NCBI GenBank assembly: GCA_947175605.1
Contig: CAMWNH010000015.1
Location: 1-34,673, forward strand
Length of the DNA: 34,673 nt
Reading direction: 5' to 3'
Source of the DNA: an uncultured Porphyromonadaceae bacterium
Lineage (GTDB): Bacteria > Bacteroidota > Bacteroidia > Bacteroidales > Muribaculaceae
This document shows positions 1 through 8,655 of this stretch, in pieces (position 1 is the stretch's first letter; each line of letters opens with the position of its first letter). The notes under the pieces are model-generated. The model was not told where the DNA came from, searched no databases, and saw only the letters and a program-made list of their open reading frames with translations. The position numbers and the translations under genes were made by a program.

Positions 1-90
1 CGAATCCTGCAAATGGATGCGACCCTAATTTTTCCCCACCTCAAATATTTTTATCAGACAGCAATAAAATAAATTAGAACAACTCTTAAA

Positions 91-121
91 ATAAATAGTT
101 TGGCTCTGGACGACTATTTAT
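91..121. repeat. AT-rich inverted repeat in the left-edge intergenic stretch
   Basis: Arms ATAAATAGT (91-99) and ACTATTTAT (113-121) are perfect 9-bp complements around a 13-nt loop. It lies beyond the MCE gene terminator. It may be a weak second terminator or belong to a gene outside the window. I see no coding sequence in 1-200. Confidence 0.35.
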
Positions 122-136
122 GAGGGGGAAATAAAG

Positions 137-170
137 AAACTGTGCCGTAAGCGAGGTTACGACACAGTTT
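137..170 (-). terminator. Terminator of the nqr-amidase-MCE transcript
   Basis: The left arm (137-150) and right arm (157-170) pair over 14 positions with one C/A mismatch, around a 6-nt loop. Read on the minus strand, the hairpin is followed by CTTTATTTC. It sits about 30 bp past the stop codon of the MCE gene, as expected for the end of the minus-strand operon. Confidence 0.7.
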
Positions 171-200
171 GAATGAATCTGTCGGGACAAGTGCCTTCTA

Positions 201-1100
201 TTAGAAGACCTTGATATTTATGTAGCGCTTGGGGTGTGCTTTGATATCGGTGAAGAGCGAGTCGAGCGAGACGACTGTTTTGTTGATATTCTCGTATAGC
301 GCGGGGTCGCGGGTGAGAAGGCCGATGCTCGAATTGGGGTCGTTGAGCTGTTCGGTGAGGGCATGTACATTTGCGGCTGTAGCTTCGAGATCGCGCAAGA
401 TGCTGTCGACATGTGCCTGGCTGAGTTGCGTGCTGACATCCGCGAAATTGCCGGTGATGGTATCGACGTTCTGCGTTATGGAGCGGATATTGGCCGTGGC
501 CGGACCCAGATCGGCAAGCATGCGCGATAGTGTGGCGGTGCTTTTGGCCAGCTCGGCGGTAATGGCGTCGAGGCGAGTGATGGATGCCGTAAGTGCGGGG
601 TTACCCGTTATGGCGTTGAGGTTGGTCAGAAGAGTATCGATTTTGGGGACTACAGCTCCGACGGAGGGCAGTAGTGTCTCGGTGACGGAGCCCATAAGAC
701 CGGGATCGGTCATGCCTTTGAGGGTATCACCTACGGATAGATATCGCCCCTGTTTTCCGAGCTCGAGCACGATGGATGCCGTGCCCAGCAGGTCGGACGA
801 CAATTTTGCCACGGTGCCTTCGGGAATCTGCAGGCTCTTGTCGAGGTTGAGTTCGACCACCACGTTGCCGGGACGGTCGTACTGATAGATGATTTCATGG
901 ACCTGTCCTACTTTGAACCCGTTGAGAGTGACGGGAGCAGACTGGGCAAGGCCTTCCACATTGTTGTAGGAAGCGTAGTAGTAATTGGCGGGATGAAAGA
1001 GGTTGATGCCCTTGAGGAACTGTATTCCGAAAATGAGAATGAGCAGGGCGACTATGGCGCAGAGACCGATGATAACTTCTTTACGGAAGATTTTTTTCAT
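201..1100 (-). CDS. MCE/MlaD family lipid-transport protein
   Basis: 299 residues with one N-terminal membrane segment (about 9-28), an MCE domain (about 38-120, with the typical stretch APVTLNGFKVGQV) and a long helical C-terminal part. MCE proteins form hexameric rings that carry phospholipids or other hydrophobic molecules between the inner and outer membranes. The protein is expected to be anchored in the inner membrane facing the periplasm. It follows the amidase gene by 39 bp and is the last gene before the hairpin at 137-170. The usual permease (MlaE-like) and ATPase (MlaF-like) partners are not in this window, so they are either elsewhere or off the left edge. The family call is firm; the substrate is unknown. 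Confidence 0.88.
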   Translation of the reverse strand: MKKIFRKEVIIGLCAIVALLILIFGIQFLKGINLFHPANYYYASYNNVEGLAQSAPVTLNGFKVGQVHEIIYQYDRPGNVVVELNLDKSLQIPEGTVAKLSSDLLGTASIVLELGKQGRYLSVGDTLKGMTDPGLMGSVTETLLPSVGAVVPKIDTLLTNLNAITGNPALTASITRLDAITAELAKSTATLSRMLADLGPATANIRSITQNVDTITGNFADVSTQLSQAHVDSILRDLEATAANVHALTEQLNDPNSSIGLLTRDPALYENINKTVVSLDSLFTDIKAHPKRYINIKVF

Positions 1101-1139
1101 ATGTAATTATGTCTGTGTTTACGTTTATATGACGAGGCT

Positions 1140-1955
1140 TCACGAGGCATTGGGCCTGTGGTGGCGGTAGTATTCCTTGAAGGCGCGGAACAGGGCTTCG
1201 GCGCATTTCTTCTGTCCGTTTTTCGAAGCGAGAAAGCGCTCGGCCTGCGGGTTGCAGATGAAATCGAGTTCGACCAGTACGGAGGGCATGGATGTGGACC
1301 AGAGTACCCAGAATCCGGCCTGGCGCACGTCCTTGTCGGCACGGCCTGCATAGCCGGTGAGCTGTCCTTGCATCAGGGATGCCATTTCGAGGCTTTGTTT
1401 GATGTTTGCATCCTGACTTAGCTCGAATATGATGTAGCTCTCGGAGGAGTTGGGGTCGAAGCCCTGATAAGTCTCCGAGAAGTCTTCTTCAAGTTCCATC
1501 ACGGCATTCTCGCGCATGGCCACCCCGAGGTTGTTCTCGCTCTTATGGAGGCCGAGTGTATAGACGGAGGCTCCGGTGATGTTGCGTCGCCCGGGGGAAC
1601 GCTTGTCGACCGAATTCACGTGTATGCTTACGAAGAAATCTCCTCCTGCACGATTGGCGATATTGGCCCGCTCCTGCAGGGAGATGAAGGTGTCGGAATT
1701 GCGGGTGAATACGGTCTTCACACTGTCGCCATAGGCCTCCTTGACCATTTCGCCGAGCATCTTTGCAACATTCAGGACTATGGTTTTCTCATTGCTTATA
1801 TCGCCCACGCAGCCGCTGTCCTTGCCGCCATGACCTGGATCGAGCACCAGTGTGAATGGTTTCTGCGCGGCGCTTTTATCAGAGGTGCGGGCCCAGAGCG
1901 GCCCTACGGCTCCAATGATCAGCGATGCAGCGAGGATAATGGTACGGATGCGCAT
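1140..1955 (-). CDS. N-acetylmuramoyl-L-alanine amidase (Amidase_3)
   Basis: Zinc amidase that cleaves the bond between N-acetylmuramic acid and the stem peptide of peptidoglycan, usually during daughter-cell separation. From the chosen start the protein has 271 residues and a signal peptide ending near WA22. The Amidase_3 motifs are all present: DPGHGG with zinc ligand H42, E56 in SNEK, H112 in SIHVN, and the catalytic glutamate E229 in VELDFI. An upstream start at 2021 would overlap nqrF and bury the signal peptide, so the ATG at 1955, 22 bp past nqrF, is preferred. There is no LysM or SPOR domain. It is probably co-transcribed with nqr upstream and the MCE gene downstream. Confidence 0.92.
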   Translation of the reverse strand: MRIRTIILAASLIIGAVGPLWARTSDKSAAQKPFTLVLDPGHGGKDSGCVGDISNEKTIVLNVAKMLGEMVKEAYGDSVKTVFTRNSDTFISLQERANIANRAGGDFFVSIHVNSVDKRSPGRRNITGASVYTLGLHKSENNLGVAMRENAVMELEEDFSETYQGFDPNSSESYIIFELSQDANIKQSLEMASLMQGQLTGYAGRADKDVRQAGFWVLWSTSMPSVLVELDFICNPQAERFLASKNGQKKCAEALFRAFKEYYRHHRPNAS

Positions 1956-1977
1956 GGCAGGATGGTGGCGTAGAGAT

Positions 1978-3285
1978 TTATCCGCCGAAGTTGTCGTAAT
2001 GGATGTTTTCGGGGTCGACACCGAGAGAGTCGAGCATTTTGTTCACGGCCTGGCTCATCGGACCGGGGCCGCACATATAATATTCGATATCTTCGGGATT
2101 GTCGTGGTCCTTGAGATAGGTGTCGTATATGACCTGGCCGACGTATCCGGGCGTATATTTTATGCCGGCGGCATCGGCTGCGGGATCGGGACGGTCCAAA
2201 GCGAGATGGAACTTGAAGTTAGGGAATTCCTTCTCGAGTTTCAGGAAGTCGTCGAGATAGAACACCTCGTTGAGCGCACGCGCGCCATAGAAGAAGTTCA
2301 TCTTGCGGTCAGTGGTCTTGAGGGTCTTGGTCATGTGCATGATCTGTGCACGCAGGGGTGCCATACCAGCGCCGCCGCCTATCCACATCATCTCTTTTTT
2401 GGAGTCGAAAATCGGATGGAAATCGCCGTAAGGGCCGCTCATCCTTACCTTGTCGCCGGGTTTAAGCGAGAAGATATAGCTGGAAGCGATGCCGGGCATC
2501 ACGTCCTGGAAGCCGACTTCGGGTTTGGGCTTGAAGGGTGGGGTGGCAATACGCACTGTGAGCATGAAACGATCGCCCTCGGCCGGATAGTTGGCCATGG
2601 AGTATGCGCGGACAGTCGTCTCCGTGTTGCGGCATTTGAGGCTGAAAAGGCCGAATTTCTCCCACGAGGGCAGGTATTCCGGACCGATGGATGCCTTGTC
2701 GATGTCCTTGTCGTAGTCCATCTCGTAGGGCGGAATCTTGATCTGCGCGTAGGAGCCGGGAATGAAGTCCATGTGTTCGCCCGGGGGGAGCGCCACGATG
2801 AATTCTTTGATGAATGTGGCAACGTTGTTGTTAGAAATTACTTCACATTCGTATTCCTTGACATCCAGGGCGGCAGCGGGGACTTCGATGGTCATATCCT
2901 GCTTGACCTTGACCTGACAGGCGAGACGCCAGTTGTCCTTGATTTCCTTGCGTGTGAAATGCACGGTCTCGGTGGGGAGAATCTCGCCTCCTCCTTCAAG
3001 CACGCGCACGCGGCACTGGCCGCATGAACCTTTTCCGCCGCATGCCGAGGGGAGGAATATGTCCTTGTCGGCCATAGCGGAGAGAAGCGGTTTGCCGGAG
3101 GGTACGATGGCTTCGCGGCCGTCGTTGTATGTGACTGTGACGTCGCCCGACTGTACAAGGAAGCGCTTGGCCACGAGCAAAAGGATCACGAGCAGAAGCG
3201 TCACACCCAGGAAGAATCCTACACCGGCGAGGAATGTGAGGCCGGAGGCAGACATCAGCGGGATATAGAGCGATAACATGTTCAT
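1978..3285 (-). CDS. nqrF: Na+-translocating NADH:quinone reductase subunit F
   Basis: Electron-input subunit of Na+-NQR: it oxidises NADH in the cytoplasm and passes electrons through FAD and a 2Fe-2S cluster. The 435 residues contain one N-terminal membrane helix (about 15-40), a ferredoxin domain with ligands C82, C88, C91 (CGGKGSCGQC) and C123, an FAD-binding stretch RAYSMANYP (226-234) and an NAD-binding stretch GGGAGMAPLR (303-312), with CGPGPM near the end. It is the last nqr gene, 5 bp after nqrE. A second ATG two codons downstream (3279) is an equally possible start. Confidence 0.97.
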   Translation of the reverse strand: MNMLSLYIPLMSASGLTFLAGVGFFLGVTLLLVILLLVAKRFLVQSGDVTVTYNDGREAIVPSGKPLLSAMADKDIFLPSACGGKGSCGQCRVRVLEGGGEILPTETVHFTRKEIKDNWRLACQVKVKQDMTIEVPAAALDVKEYECEVISNNNVATFIKEFIVALPPGEHMDFIPGSYAQIKIPPYEMDYDKDIDKASIGPEYLPSWEKFGLFSLKCRNTETTVRAYSMANYPAEGDRFMLTVRIATPPFKPKPEVGFQDVMPGIASSYIFSLKPGDKVRMSGPYGDFHPIFDSKKEMMWIGGGAGMAPLRAQIMHMTKTLKTTDRKMNFFYGARALNEVFYLDDFLKLEKEFPNFKFHLALDRPDPAADAAGIKYTPGYVGQVIYDTYLKDHDNPEDIEYYMCGPGPMSQAVNKMLDSLGVDPENIHYDNFGG

Positions 3286-3290
3286 CTTTG

Positions 3291-3908
3291 TCAGATTTTA
3301 ATGCCGAGGAAACTCATGAAAGCAATGCCCATAAGTGCCGTCAGGATGAAGGTGATGCCCACTCCGCGCAGGGGGGCGGGAATATTGGAGTATTGTGCAA
3401 TGCGCTCGCGCATGGCAGCGATGGCCGTGATGGCCAGAAGCCAACCGATGCCCCATCCGCCGCCGGCGCAAACGGCTGTCCAGACGGAAGTCCATTCGCG
3501 CTGCTGCATGAAGAGCGAGCCTCCGAGAATGGCGCAGTTCACTGCGATAAGAGGGAGAAATATGCCCAGCGAGGCGTAGAGGGCGGGAGCATAGCGCTCG
3601 ACAGCCATCTCGACGAGCTGAGTCATCGAGGCTATCACGGCGATGAAAACTATCAGCGACAGGAAGCTAAGGTCGACATCGGCATATTCAGGCCCAAGCC
3701 AGCTAAGGGCGCCGGCACGGAGCACGTATGTCTCAAGCAGGTAGTTGATGGGCAGAGTTATCGTGAGCATGAATGTCACGGCGATTCCCAATCCGAAGGC
3801 TGTGCGCACGTTCTTGCTCACGGCAAGGAAGGAGCACATGCCCAGGAAGTAGGCGAAAATCATGTTGTCGACGAAGATCGACCGTATAAAGATATTGAAA
3901 TTCTCCAT
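3291..3908 (-). CDS. nqrE: Na+-translocating NADH:quinone reductase subunit E
   Basis: Integral membrane subunit of 205 residues with about six hydrophobic helices. C25 (GMCSFLAVSKN) and C125 (AVNCAILGG) lie in the two inverted half-helices. In the family these cysteines, with the matching pair in NqrD, hold an intramembrane iron-sulfur centre that carries electrons across the membrane. The stretch EYADVDLSF is typical of NqrE and separates it from the RnfA paralogue. It sits between nqrD (41 bp gap) and nqrF (5 bp gap) in the standard ABCDEF order. Confidence 0.97.
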   Translation of the reverse strand: MENFNIFIRSIFVDNMIFAYFLGMCSFLAVSKNVRTAFGLGIAVTFMLTITLPINYLLETYVLRAGALSWLGPEYADVDLSFLSLIVFIAVIASMTQLVEMAVERYAPALYASLGIFLPLIAVNCAILGGSLFMQQREWTSVWTAVCAGGGWGIGWLLAITAIAAMRERIAQYSNIPAPLRGVGITFILTALMGIAFMSFLGIKI

Positions 3909-3949
3909 TGTCTGACTCGTGGAATTGGGGAGAAAATATTGTCTTGGGT

Positions 3950-4576
3950 TTATTGTTCCTGAAGATCTTTATTGTAGCTGCGGTGTACCCAGATGATGCA
4001 TGCCACAACGATCAGGGCCATAGGAGGCAGAATCATGAGACCATTGTTCACGTAGCCGGCTTCGTAGAAAGCATCGGGGACAACCTGAAAGCCCAGGAGT
4101 GTGCCCGAGCCAAGAAGCTCGCGGAAGAAGCCTGTGATGATGAGAATCATCGCATAGCCGATGCCGTTGCCTATACCGTCGAGGAAGGAAGGCCAAGGCT
4201 TATTGGCCATGGCGAATGCTTCGAGACGCCCCATGAGTATGCAGTTGGTGATGATCAGACCGATGAACACGCTCAGCTGTTTGCTAACATCGTAGGCATA
4301 AGCCTGGAGCAGCTGCGATACAATCACGACCAGACCGGCCACGACTACAAGCTGTACGATGATGCGTATATTGACGGGTATAGTGTTGCGGATGAGGGAA
4401 ATGATGACATTGCTGAACGCAAGCACCACGATTACGGACAGTCCCATGACAATTGCCGGCTCCAGCTTGGCTGTTACGGCCAGTACCGAGCAGATGCCCA
4501 GGATCTGCACGATCACCGGGTTGTTCTTCGAGAACGGATTGAACAACACGCTGCGGGATGAAACTTTTTCTGCCAT
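3950..4576 (-). CDS. nqrD: Na+-translocating NADH:quinone reductase subunit D
   Basis: Integral membrane subunit of 208 residues with about six helices, paired with NqrE. C29 (GICSVLAVTAKLEPA) and C112 (ITNCILMGRLEAF) are the conserved iron-coordinating positions. The gene starts 5 bp after the nqrC stop codon and belongs to the same transcript. Its length and motifs are normal for the family. Confidence 0.97.
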   Translation of the reverse strand: MAEKVSSRSVLFNPFSKNNPVIVQILGICSVLAVTAKLEPAIVMGLSVIVVLAFSNVIISLIRNTIPVNIRIIVQLVVVAGLVVIVSQLLQAYAYDVSKQLSVFIGLIITNCILMGRLEAFAMANKPWPSFLDGIGNGIGYAMILIITGFFRELLGSGTLLGFQVVPDAFYEAGYVNNGLMILPPMALIVVACIIWVHRSYNKDLQEQ

Positions 4577-4581
4577 ACTAC

Positions 4582-5298
4582 TTATTTTTGAGAGTTAGCG
4601 CGCACGGATTCGAGGAAGCGTGCGTAAGGTTTGAGACAGTTGTCGATCATTGCGCCTACGCCTTTGGAGGTGATGGTGCCTCCGGAAACGCCGTCCACGT
4701 AGTCTTCATCGCCTTGCGGCTTCTGTCCGGCTTTTACTACGGCAATAGGCATGAACTCGCCGTTCTTGAAGAGTTGTTTGCCGGCGAATTGATCGGAGAA
4801 CGCGGGCTTTTCGATTTCGGCGCCGAGTCCGGGAGTCTCTCCCTGGTGTGCGAAGTACGCTCCGTATACCGTGCTGCCGTCGGCGTCCAGCGAAACGTAG
4901 CCCCAGATAGGACCCCACAGACCTGCGCCATACATGGGCAGGATGTATTTGAGTGCGCCATCGGCTGTACGGCATACGTAGACGGGGAGCTCGCGGGAGG
5001 AGTCGGCCTTCTTTATTTCCTGAGCCACGTTGACGCCGAATGCATCCACGCCGTCAATGTGCTGTCCTTCGTCATTTACGGCGTAGCTTTCGACGACATA
5101 TTTGTTGTAATCCGAGATAATGGCGTCGGATGCGGGATAAATTTTTACGGAAGCAAGAATCTGGCGCATCTTGTCGGCATCGGCGTTGGCCTGCTGTCGG
5201 TCTTTCAGCGATATGGATGTAAACGCAAGTGCTGCGCCCGTGACAACCACCAATATTATGATGTAGATGAGTGTGTAGGTATTACTTTGCTTGTTCAT
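4582..5298 (-). CDS. nqrC: Na+-translocating NADH:quinone reductase subunit C
   Basis: Subunit carrying a covalently bound FMN on the periplasmic side. From the ATG at 5298 the protein has 238 residues: one N-terminal membrane helix (about 9-28) followed by an FMN-binding domain. The flavinylation site is SGGT (205-208), with T208 expected to be linked to FMN by ApbE; no ApbE gene is in this window. A longer frame reaches 5346 but would overlap nqrB and add a hydrophilic tail ahead of the membrane helix, so the shorter start is chosen, leaving a 28-bp gap. Confidence 0.96.
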   Translation of the reverse strand: MNKQSNTYTLIYIIILVVVTGAALAFTSISLKDRQQANADADKMRQILASVKIYPASDAIISDYNKYVVESYAVNDEGQHIDGVDAFGVNVAQEIKKADSSRELPVYVCRTADGALKYILPMYGAGLWGPIWGYVSLDADGSTVYGAYFAHQGETPGLGAEIEKPAFSDQFAGKQLFKNGEFMPIAVVKAGQKPQGDEDYVDGVSGGTITSKGVGAMIDNCLKPYARFLESVRANSQK

Positions 5299-5326
5299 CG
5301 TTGCTTTGGTATAAGGTGGTTTGCAC

Positions 5327-6535
5327 TTATTTTTGTGAGCGCACAAGGCGTGCGAGGCGCCGGCGTGCGTTAGCCTCTACGATACACCAGTCGATAAGCG
5401 GTGCGAAGCAGTTCATCAGCAGCACGGCAAGCATGGCGCCTTCGGGATAGCCGTTGTTGTATGTTCTGATAAGTACGGCCACGACACCTGTGAGGAAGCC
5501 GTAGATATACTTGCCTTTCGATGTGCGAGCGGACGTGACGGGGTCAGTGGCCATGAACACAGCTGCGAAAGCAAGGCCGCCGTACAGAAGCTGTTGGAAG
5601 GGCTCGACGGAAGCCATGGGATATGTGGGCGTGGCAAAGATGTTGGCAACCCAACCCATGCACAGTGCGCCGGCAAAGACCGTGAGCATTACACGCCATG
5701 AGGCTATTCCGGCAAGCATCAGAAGCAGGCCGCCGACGAGAATAAACAGTGTGGAGGTCTCGCCCATGCAGCCGGGCATGAGCCCCAGAAAGGCATCCCA
5801 TGTGGAGATGGCATGGCTGCCAACGCCTGTAATGTCAAAGGTGCCCTGCGAGATCTGGCCAAGCGGCGTGGCGCATGTGAATCCGTCGGGCACAGCGGGA
5901 CCGAAGCCAAAGGGCTGGCCGGTGGCAACGAATACCTTATCGCCCGACATGTGGGCCGGATATGCAAAGAAGAGGAATGCGCGCGTGACGAGCGCCACGT
6001 TCAGCAGGTTGTAGCCCGTGCCGCCGAATACTTCTTTCGCGAATATCACGGAGAATGCGGTTGCCACGGCAAGCATCCACAGCGAAATCTCCGGCGGGCA
6101 GATCATGGGAATGAGAATGCCGGTCACGAGGAAGCCTTCCTGAATTTCCTCATGTTTCTTCTGTGCGACTATAAACTCTATGCCAAGACCTACGACGTAG
6201 GACACGACAAGACGCGGAAGCACCGTCAGGAAGCCGTAGAAGAGCTCTTCCCAGAAGTGTCCCGAGGGTTCGAGCCCGGCGGCAAGCCAGTGCTGATAGC
6301 CGATGTTGTACATGCCGAAGACGAAGCAGGGCAGAAGGGCCATGATGACTATCGTCATCGTTCGCTTGGAGTCTATCGAATCGTGGATGTGGGTGGTGTA
6401 GCGGGCGGCAGAGGTAGTCCGCGGGGAATAGAGAAAGGTCTCGAAGCCATCGAACACAGAATGGAGCGCCTGAAAGCGGCCTCCCGGCTCGAACTGGGGC
6501 TTGATTTTATCGAGATATTGTCTTAGACGTGCCAC
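5327..6535 (-). CDS. nqrB: Na+-translocating NADH:quinone reductase subunit B
   Basis: Largest membrane subunit (402 residues, about ten helices). It carries a covalent FMN and riboflavin and takes part in Na+ translocation and quinone reduction. The N-terminus (LDKIKPQFEPGGRFQALHSVFDGFETFLYSP) is characteristic. The expected FMN attachment site reads DGFTCATPL (217-225) with T223 as acceptor. Cysteine stands where the common S/T-G-A-T motif has glycine. The start is a GTG at 6535, supported by the family N-terminus beginning right there. It follows nqrA by 42 bp. Confidence 0.96.
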   Translation of the reverse strand: MARLRQYLDKIKPQFEPGGRFQALHSVFDGFETFLYSPRTTSAARYTTHIHDSIDSKRTMTIVIMALLPCFVFGMYNIGYQHWLAAGLEPSGHFWEELFYGFLTVLPRLVVSYVVGLGIEFIVAQKKHEEIQEGFLVTGILIPMICPPEISLWMLAVATAFSVIFAKEVFGGTGYNLLNVALVTRAFLFFAYPAHMSGDKVFVATGQPFGFGPAVPDGFTCATPLGQISQGTFDITGVGSHAISTWDAFLGLMPGCMGETSTLFILVGGLLLMLAGIASWRVMLTVFAGALCMGWVANIFATPTYPMASVEPFQQLLYGGLAFAAVFMATDPVTSARTSKGKYIYGFLTGVVAVLIRTYNNGYPEGAMLAVLLMNCFAPLIDWCIVEANARRRLARLVRSQK

Positions 6536-6577
6536 TTTTCTTGAGTTGAAATGTGTGGTTGATGTGTTTGATGCTGA

Positions 6578-7960
6578 TTATTCTAATTCTTTGCGGAGGT
6601 AATCCAGTCCGTCGCGTACGATTTGCTGAAGCGGGAGCTTGGATGTGTCGGCAAATTCCGCCAGTGCGAAATCCTCGGGCGCAACTTCGTAGATGCCAAG
6701 TTTTTCCATGCCCTCGACGTCTTTTGCAAGAATAGCCTTGATGAGATATTCGGGCAGGATGTCCATGGGGATGTAGCGTTCGTATTCGCCACTCATTATC
6801 ATGGCGCGGCGACCGCCATTGAGGCGTGCGTCAGGATTGAAGATCTTGCGCATGAAGCTGAGAGGGAAAGAACGGTTGACGCTCACTTTCGACGGTGCAA
6901 GGCTGGCCCAACCCATGAATTCGTCCTTGTCGTCGCCTTCGGGAATGATCGTAAGCTGGCGATAAGGGAAGCGGAGGTAGCCGTCTTCGCTCTCGCTTAC
7001 GCCCGTGAATACGTTTCCGCTGATTATTCGCTTGTGCTCCGGGCTCTTTTTAAGATGACCGTTCACGAGAGCCTTGATGGACATGCCGTCGCACGCTTTG
7101 GCATAAAACGGCTTTTCGACTTCGTAACCTACGACAGCCACGGTGTTTTCGAAGCTATAGTGTCCGCAGGCCTTCAGCTCGCCGATGCGCAGGGCTGTGG
7201 TAAGATCAAGCGACCATACGCGTTCGCCTTTATTGAGTGGAGCCGTCGCGGAGATGAGGCTGCCGGGCAGGCTGGAGGGGTAGAGACCGGCAACGGACAG
7301 AACCTCTATGCCTTTGCCTCCGGCTGCGATTCGTTCGGCAATCGCTGCGAAAGACGAGCCTGCGCGCACAGCCAGATAGACCTTGCCGTCGGTGAGGCGG
7401 GAGAGGATTTCGAGTCCGCCGGCGAGGCGTTTCTCAACCTCGGTGCCTTCAACGCATTCCGCCGGGTCGACGGCCAAGGGCGCGGAGTCGAAGCAAATTA
7501 CATAAATATCGCGAACCTTGCAAACCCCGGCCGTGGGCACAACATCGTACGGGCGCTCGCGGAAGCGGGCCAGAAGACCTTTCGAGGCAAGGACATCGAC
7601 GGTGGCCTGTGCATCGGCATTGTCAAGTATGCCGGTCTGTTCAGTAGCGGGATCGACTTTGGCCGGCTCGATTTCTACACGAAGAATACGGCGTCGGTCG
7701 CCACGGACCACTGCGCGCACCTTGCCGTCGATAGGCGAGGCAAGAGCCATGGTCTCATAGTCCTTGTTATATAGCACGGCGTCGCCGGCATTCACCAAAG
7801 TGCCTTCCTTGATCGAGGTTTTGGGCTTGAACCCGGGAAAGTCTTCCGGGCAAAGCGCGCATACACCTTCGACAGCCTTAAGCCCGGCGCATGCATTCTT
7901 GGGATTCTCGATGCCGCCGACCAGTTTCAGGTCAAGTCCTTTTTTGATTTTTATATCCAT
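6578..7960 (-). CDS. nqrA: Na+-translocating NADH:quinone reductase subunit A
   Basis: Cytoplasmic subunit on the membrane face of Na+-NQR, involved in quinone interaction. From the ATG at 7960 the protein has 460 residues beginning MDIKIKKGLDLKLVGG, the usual NqrA N-terminus. The frame is open to 7999, but the extra residues do not resemble the family. A biotinyl/lipoyl-like fold at the N-terminus is suggested by GTLVNAGDAVLYNKDY and ASPIDGKV. It is the first gene of the six-gene operon, with a -7 promoter box about 50 bp upstream. Confidence 0.96.
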   Translation of the reverse strand: MDIKIKKGLDLKLVGGIENPKNACAGLKAVEGVCALCPEDFPGFKPKTSIKEGTLVNAGDAVLYNKDYETMALASPIDGKVRAVVRGDRRRILRVEIEPAKVDPATEQTGILDNADAQATVDVLASKGLLARFRERPYDVVPTAGVCKVRDIYVICFDSAPLAVDPAECVEGTEVEKRLAGGLEILSRLTDGKVYLAVRAGSSFAAIAERIAAGGKGIEVLSVAGLYPSSLPGSLISATAPLNKGERVWSLDLTTALRIGELKACGHYSFENTVAVVGYEVEKPFYAKACDGMSIKALVNGHLKKSPEHKRIISGNVFTGVSESEDGYLRFPYRQLTIIPEGDDKDEFMGWASLAPSKVSVNRSFPLSFMRKIFNPDARLNGGRRAMIMSGEYERYIPMDILPEYLIKAILAKDVEGMEKLGIYEVAPEDFALAEFADTSKLPLQQIVRDGLDYLRKELE

Positions 7961-8009
7961 AGCAGGAAAGTTGAGCGTGTTGTGGATATTATTATGCACA
8001 ATACATCTG

Positions 8010-8017
8010 CAAATTTA
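8010..8017 (-). promoter_or_regulatory. Probable -7 box of the nqr operon promoter
   Basis: Minus strand reads TAAATTTG, a full match to the Bacteroidota -7 consensus TAnnTTTG, placed about 50 bp before the nqrA ATG. No TTTG is seen at the normal -33 distance, because that region is taken up by the terminator stem of the upstream gene. Confidence 0.55.
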
Positions 8018-8029
8018 CAAAAAATATTA

Positions 8030-8058
8030 AAGCATGTGGCATAAAGTGCCACATGCTT
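8030..8058 (-). terminator. Terminator after the cyclo-ligase gene
   Basis: Perfect 11-bp inverted repeat, AAGCATGTGGC (8030-8040) and GCCACATGCTT (8048-8058), with a 7-nt loop. On the minus strand it is followed by TAATATTTTTTG. It lies 33 bp past the stop codon of the cyclo-ligase gene and directly upstream of the nqrA -7 box. Confidence 0.8.
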
Positions 8059-8091
8059 AACATATAATAACAATAAGATGTCTGCGTGCGA

Positions 8092-8655
8092 TCAGGCTTT
8101 GACGCGTCGGCAACGAATGACGCCGTTACCGTCAGTCACTACAAAGTCCACTGCAACATCAAATGGCTCCGAATCGATGTCCTCGACCAATTGGAAGCCA
8201 TAGCCTACACCTATGGTGGTCAAGGCGCGGGCGGTGGAAAGAAGACGATCGTAGTAGCCCTTCCCTCGACCTACACGATTACCCCGGCGATCATAGGCCA
8301 CAGCAGGGACTATTACGAGGTCAATGTCGTTGATATCCACGGTCTCCGTTCCATCGGGTTCTTCAATCTGGAACGCGCCGAGATGAAGCCTCGAGCGGTC
8401 GTAAGGAAGGATCTCGAGATTCAGGCCGTTCACACGCGGAAGGAAAAACTTCTTGCGCTCGTGCCAGCGGTCGATGAACTCCCGGGTCGACAGTTCGTCG
8501 GGCAAAGAATGATACATCAAAATGCGCTCCGCCATAGTGAATGCAGCCATATTCTGTACGGCTTCAAACACTCTTTCGGCTGCTTCCACGCATTCTTCAG
8601 CGCTCATAAGCGCCTTGCGTGCTCGTATTTTTCTTCTTATCTCGTCTTTTTTCAT
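8092..8655 (-). CDS. 5-formyltetrahydrofolate cyclo-ligase family protein
   Basis: Cytoplasmic enzyme that converts 5-formyltetrahydrofolate to 5,10-methenyltetrahydrofolate using ATP, returning this folate to the one-carbon pool. At 187 residues it has normal length. The family signature GRGKGYYDR lies at 129-137, preceded by LVIVPAVAYD and by a basic N-terminus. The start ATG overlaps the stop codon of the protease gene by four bases (ATGA), so translation is probably coupled. It is last in a three-gene operon whose first gene is the dCMP deaminase; both end genes serve nucleotide and one-carbon metabolism. Confidence 0.93.
   Translation of the reverse strand: MKKDEIRRKIRARKALMSAEECVEAAERVFEAVQNMAAFTMAERILMYHSLPDELSTREFIDRWHERKKFFLPRVNGLNLEILPYDRSRLHLGAFQIEEPDGTETVDINDIDLVIVPAVAYDRRGNRVGRGKGYYDRLLSTARALTTIGVGYGFQLVEDIDSEPFDVAVDFVVTDGNGVIRCRRVKA

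Noticed and set aside
1852-3027. 391-codon open frame on the plus strand across the amidase start and nqrF
   Set aside because: Runs opposite to conserved NqrF cofactor-binding motifs, crosses two real genes, and shows no family features of its own.
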